From: Curtobacterium sp. MCSS17_008 | GTDB taxonomy: Bacteria > Actinomycetota > Actinomycetes > Actinomycetales > Microbacteriaceae | Reading direction: 5' to 3' | Assembly: GCF_003234185.1 (NCBI RefSeq) | Contig: NZ_QKSM01000015.1 | Span: 1 to 64,000 of the forward strand | Length of the DNA stretch: 64,000 nt | Shown here: positions 62,217 through 64,000 of the stretch, one piece after another | How positions within the stretch are numbered: the first letter of the stretch is position 1 | How the letters are laid out: the number at the start of each line of letters is the position of its first letter | Program-made: the position numbers and the translations under genes | The notes under the pieces: model-generated | Told to the model about the DNA's origin: nothing | The model's database searches: none | The model's input: the letters and a program-made list of their open reading frames with translations, nothing else

Positions 62217-63733
62217 CCGGGATCGGCCGGTCTGCGGCGGTCGCGCTCCTCGGCGTGACCGGCAGCCGGATCGAGGTCGAGGCGCACCTGACGAGCCAGT
62301 TGCCCGCGTTCAGCATCATCGGGCTGCCGGACACGTCGCTGGGGGAGGCCCGCGAGCGCGTGCGGGCGGCAGCCGCCAACGCCGGTGCACCGCTGCCCGC
62401 GCGGCGGATCACGGTGAACCTCACTCCGGCGGCGATCCCGAAGCGGGGGTCCGCGTTCGACCTCGCGATCGCCATGGCGGTGCTCGCCGGGGCCGGTGTC
62501 GCCCCGCGCGTGAGCGAACGCGTCGTCTACGTCGGAGAACTCGGGCTCGACGGGCGGCTCCGGCCGGTGCCCGGTGTCGTCCCGATGCTGCTCGCCGCCC
62601 GTGACGCGGGCGTCGACCGGGTCGTCCTGCCGACGGGCAACGCTGCCGAAGCGCGGTTCGTGCGGGGGGTCGAGGTCCAGCCGGTCGACTCGCTCCGGGC
62701 CGCCGCCATCGACGCGGGGGCGCTGCTGCCGCCGGTGGAGGTCGAGCCGGTGCTCGCCGCGCCGGTCCTGCCCGAGCGGTCACCGGTGGCCGAGCTCGCC
62801 GACGTCGTCGGGAACCCCGTCGGTGTCCGGGCGATCATCGCGGCGGCTGCGGGCGGACACCACGCGCTGCTCGTGGGCCCGCCGGGAGCGGGCAAGACGA
62901 TGCTCGCGGAGCGCCTGCCGGGGCTGCTGCCCGACCTCGACGACGAGGCCGCGCTCGAGGTCGCCGCGGTACGGTCGGTCGCGGGGCACGGCGCCGCCTC
63001 CTGGACGACGCGGCCGCCGTGGGAGGCGCCGCACCACTCGGCGTCCGCCGTCTCCCTCATCGGGGGTGGCTCCGGCACGGTGCGGCCCGGCGCGGTGTCG
63101 CGGGCGACACGGGGCGTGCTCTTCCTCGACGAGGCACCGGAGTTCCCGCGCGCGGTCCTCGACGCGCTCCGGCAGCCGCTCGAGTCCGGTCGGATCACGG
63201 TCCACCGTGCCGCCGGAGCCGCCCAGTTCCCGGCGCGCTGCCAGGTCGTGCTGGCCGCGAACCCGTGTCCGTGCGGGAACGCCGGTTCGTCGCGGCAGCC
63301 GTGCGAGTGCCCACCGGCCACCGTTCGGCGGTACCTCGGTCGGATGTCCGGGCCGCTGCTCGACCGGATGGACGTCCGGGTGCGGGTGCCGCGTGTGACG
63401 ACCGGTCTCATCCGCGGCGAGGACGGCTCGACCCCCACGACGGAACAGGGTCGCGCGACGGTCGAGGCAGCTCGGACCGCGATGCGTGCCCGGCTGGAGG
63501 GCACCGGGTGGACCCGGAACGCCGAGGTGTCGGGAGCGTGGCTCCGCGGTCCGGGGCGGGCCGTGCCGGGCGCGACCGCGCTCCTCGACCACGCGCTCGA
63601 CCTCGGCACGCTGACCATGCGTGGGTGGGACCGCACCATGCGGCTGGCGTGGACCCTGGCCGACCTGCGGGGCGCGGACCGCCCGGACGACCGGCACGTC
63701 CGCGACGCCCTGGCCCTCCGGAGCGCGATGTGA
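62213..63733 (+). CDS. comM: ComM-like Mg-chelatase-type AAA+ helicase
   Basis: This 506-residue AAA+ protein has an N-terminal Lon-like domain (FSIIGLPDTSLGEARERV), Walker A GPPGAGKT (222-229), Walker B VLFLDEAPEF, and the cysteine motif NPCPCGNAG to CECPP. ComM drives branch migration of incoming DNA during transformation. The GTG start overlaps yraN as GTGA, and its stop overlaps dprA in the same way. Confidence 0.95.
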   Translation: MTGIGRSAAVALLGVTGSRIEVEAHLTSQLPAFSIIGLPDTSLGEARERVRAAAANAGAPLPARRITVNLTPAAIPKRGSAFDLAIAMAVLAGAGVAPRVSERVVYVGELGLDGRLRPVPGVVPMLLAARDAGVDRVVLPTGNAAEARFVRGVEVQPVDSLRAAAIDAGALLPPVEVEPVLAAPVLPERSPVAELADVVGNPVGVRAIIAAAAGGHHALLVGPPGAGKTMLAERLPGLLPDLDDEAALEVAAVRSVAGHGAASWTTRPPWEAPHHSASAVSLIGGGSGTVRPGAVSRATRGVLFLDEAPEFPRAVLDALRQPLESGRITVHRAAGAAQFPARCQVVLAANPCPCGNAGSSRQPCECPPATVRRYLGRMSGPLLDRMDVRVRVPRVTTGLIRGEDGSTPTTEQGRATVEAARTAMRARLEGTGWTRNAEVSGAWLRGPGRAVPGATALLDHALDLGTLTMRGWDRTMRLAWTLADLRGADRPDDRHVRDALALRSAM

Positions 63734-64000
63734 ACGGCGCTGCCGACCTGCTCGGCGTCGTCCGCGCCCTGCTCGGACCGGGCGGGAGCAGTGCCGTGGA
63801 CCCGGTCGAGGCCTCCGCGCGCGTGGCGTGGTCGGCGGTGGTCGAGCCGGGTGATGCCGTGGCGGGCGCGCTCGTGCAGGGGCTGGGTGCGGAACGCTCG
63901 TTCGCCCTGGTCCGTGCGGCCTGCGACGACGGCCCCGGAACGCTGCTCGAGTCCTGCGCCGACGCGCGGGTACCGGGCTCCGAAGCCCCGTCGGTGTTCG
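63730..64000 (+). CDS. dprA: DNA processing protein DprA, N-terminal part
   Basis: The frame opens with GTG in a GTGA overlap with comM and stays open to the window edge, giving about 90 residues. The segment ARVAWSAVVEPGDAVAGALV is the N-terminal region of actinobacterial DprA, before the Rossmann fold. DprA loads RecA on incoming single strands. The assignment rests mainly on position after comM. Confidence 0.85.
   Translation, partial: MNGAADLLGVVRALLGPGGSSAVDPVEASARVAWSAVVEPGDAVAGALVQGLGAERSFALVRAACDDGPGTLLESCADARVPGSEAPSVF

Overview
The window is high-GC actinobacterial chromosome with no phage, plasmid or insertion-sequence genes. Gene order (coaD-yceD-rpmF-rnc-mutM-smc, ftsY, ffh, rpsP-khpA-rimM-trmD, rplS-lepB-rnhB-DUF2469, yraN-comM-dprA), an Lsr2 nucleoid protein and a desferrioxamine-type siderophore operon point to Microbacteriaceae. 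Curtobacterium is my best guess, made from remembered protein similarity rather than a search.

Layout. 1-160: end of an rRNA operon (5S rRNA and terminator). 215-2828: gltX, a thioredoxin-reductase-like flavoprotein and tRNA-Gln. 3014-15512: a surface-glycan (exopolysaccharide-type) locus with four GT2 glycosyltransferases, one GT4, one GT14-like enzyme, a flippase, a large polytopic membrane protein and a Tat-exported GH16 hydrolase. 15685-18693: an MBL hydrolase, a DUF72 protein, two identical tRNA-Glu genes and a flavin monooxygenase. 18776-24058: an iron-box-controlled desA-desB-desCD siderophore operon whose last gene fuses the acyltransferase to the NIS synthetase. 24131-26748: a paired FluC fluoride channel, a phosphatase and a FUSC membrane protein. 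26878-33487: the compact operon leuC-leuD-murA-plsC-gpsA-ddl, linking leucine, peptidoglycan and phospholipid synthesis. 33540-44953: DUF3515/thiL, rsmD/recG, coaD, yceD-rpmF, rnc-mutM-smc. 45115-50547: terC under a manganese riboswitch, ftsY, a GT87-like membrane protein, a 52-residue membrane protein and lipB-lipA. 50643-64000: ffh, a YbdK-like ligase, a FadH-like reductase, then the rpsP, rplS and comM gene groups, ending inside dprA.

Regulation. At least sixteen genes have a TANNNT hexamer 6 to 9 nt before the start codon and no Shine-Dalgarno, which signals widespread leaderless transcription. At 34026-34050 two divergent promoters share two bases of their -10 elements. The desA -10 lies inside an IdeR/DtxR iron box that abuts the start codon. 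The terC leader is a yybP-ykoY manganese riboswitch in which the 5' strand of helix P1 is repeated exactly over the ribosome binding site, giving a readable switching mechanism.

I see no wholly unknown system. The best candidates for follow-up are the terC switch, the shared divergent promoter, the iron-box leaderless promoter with the DesCD fusion, and the glycan locus.
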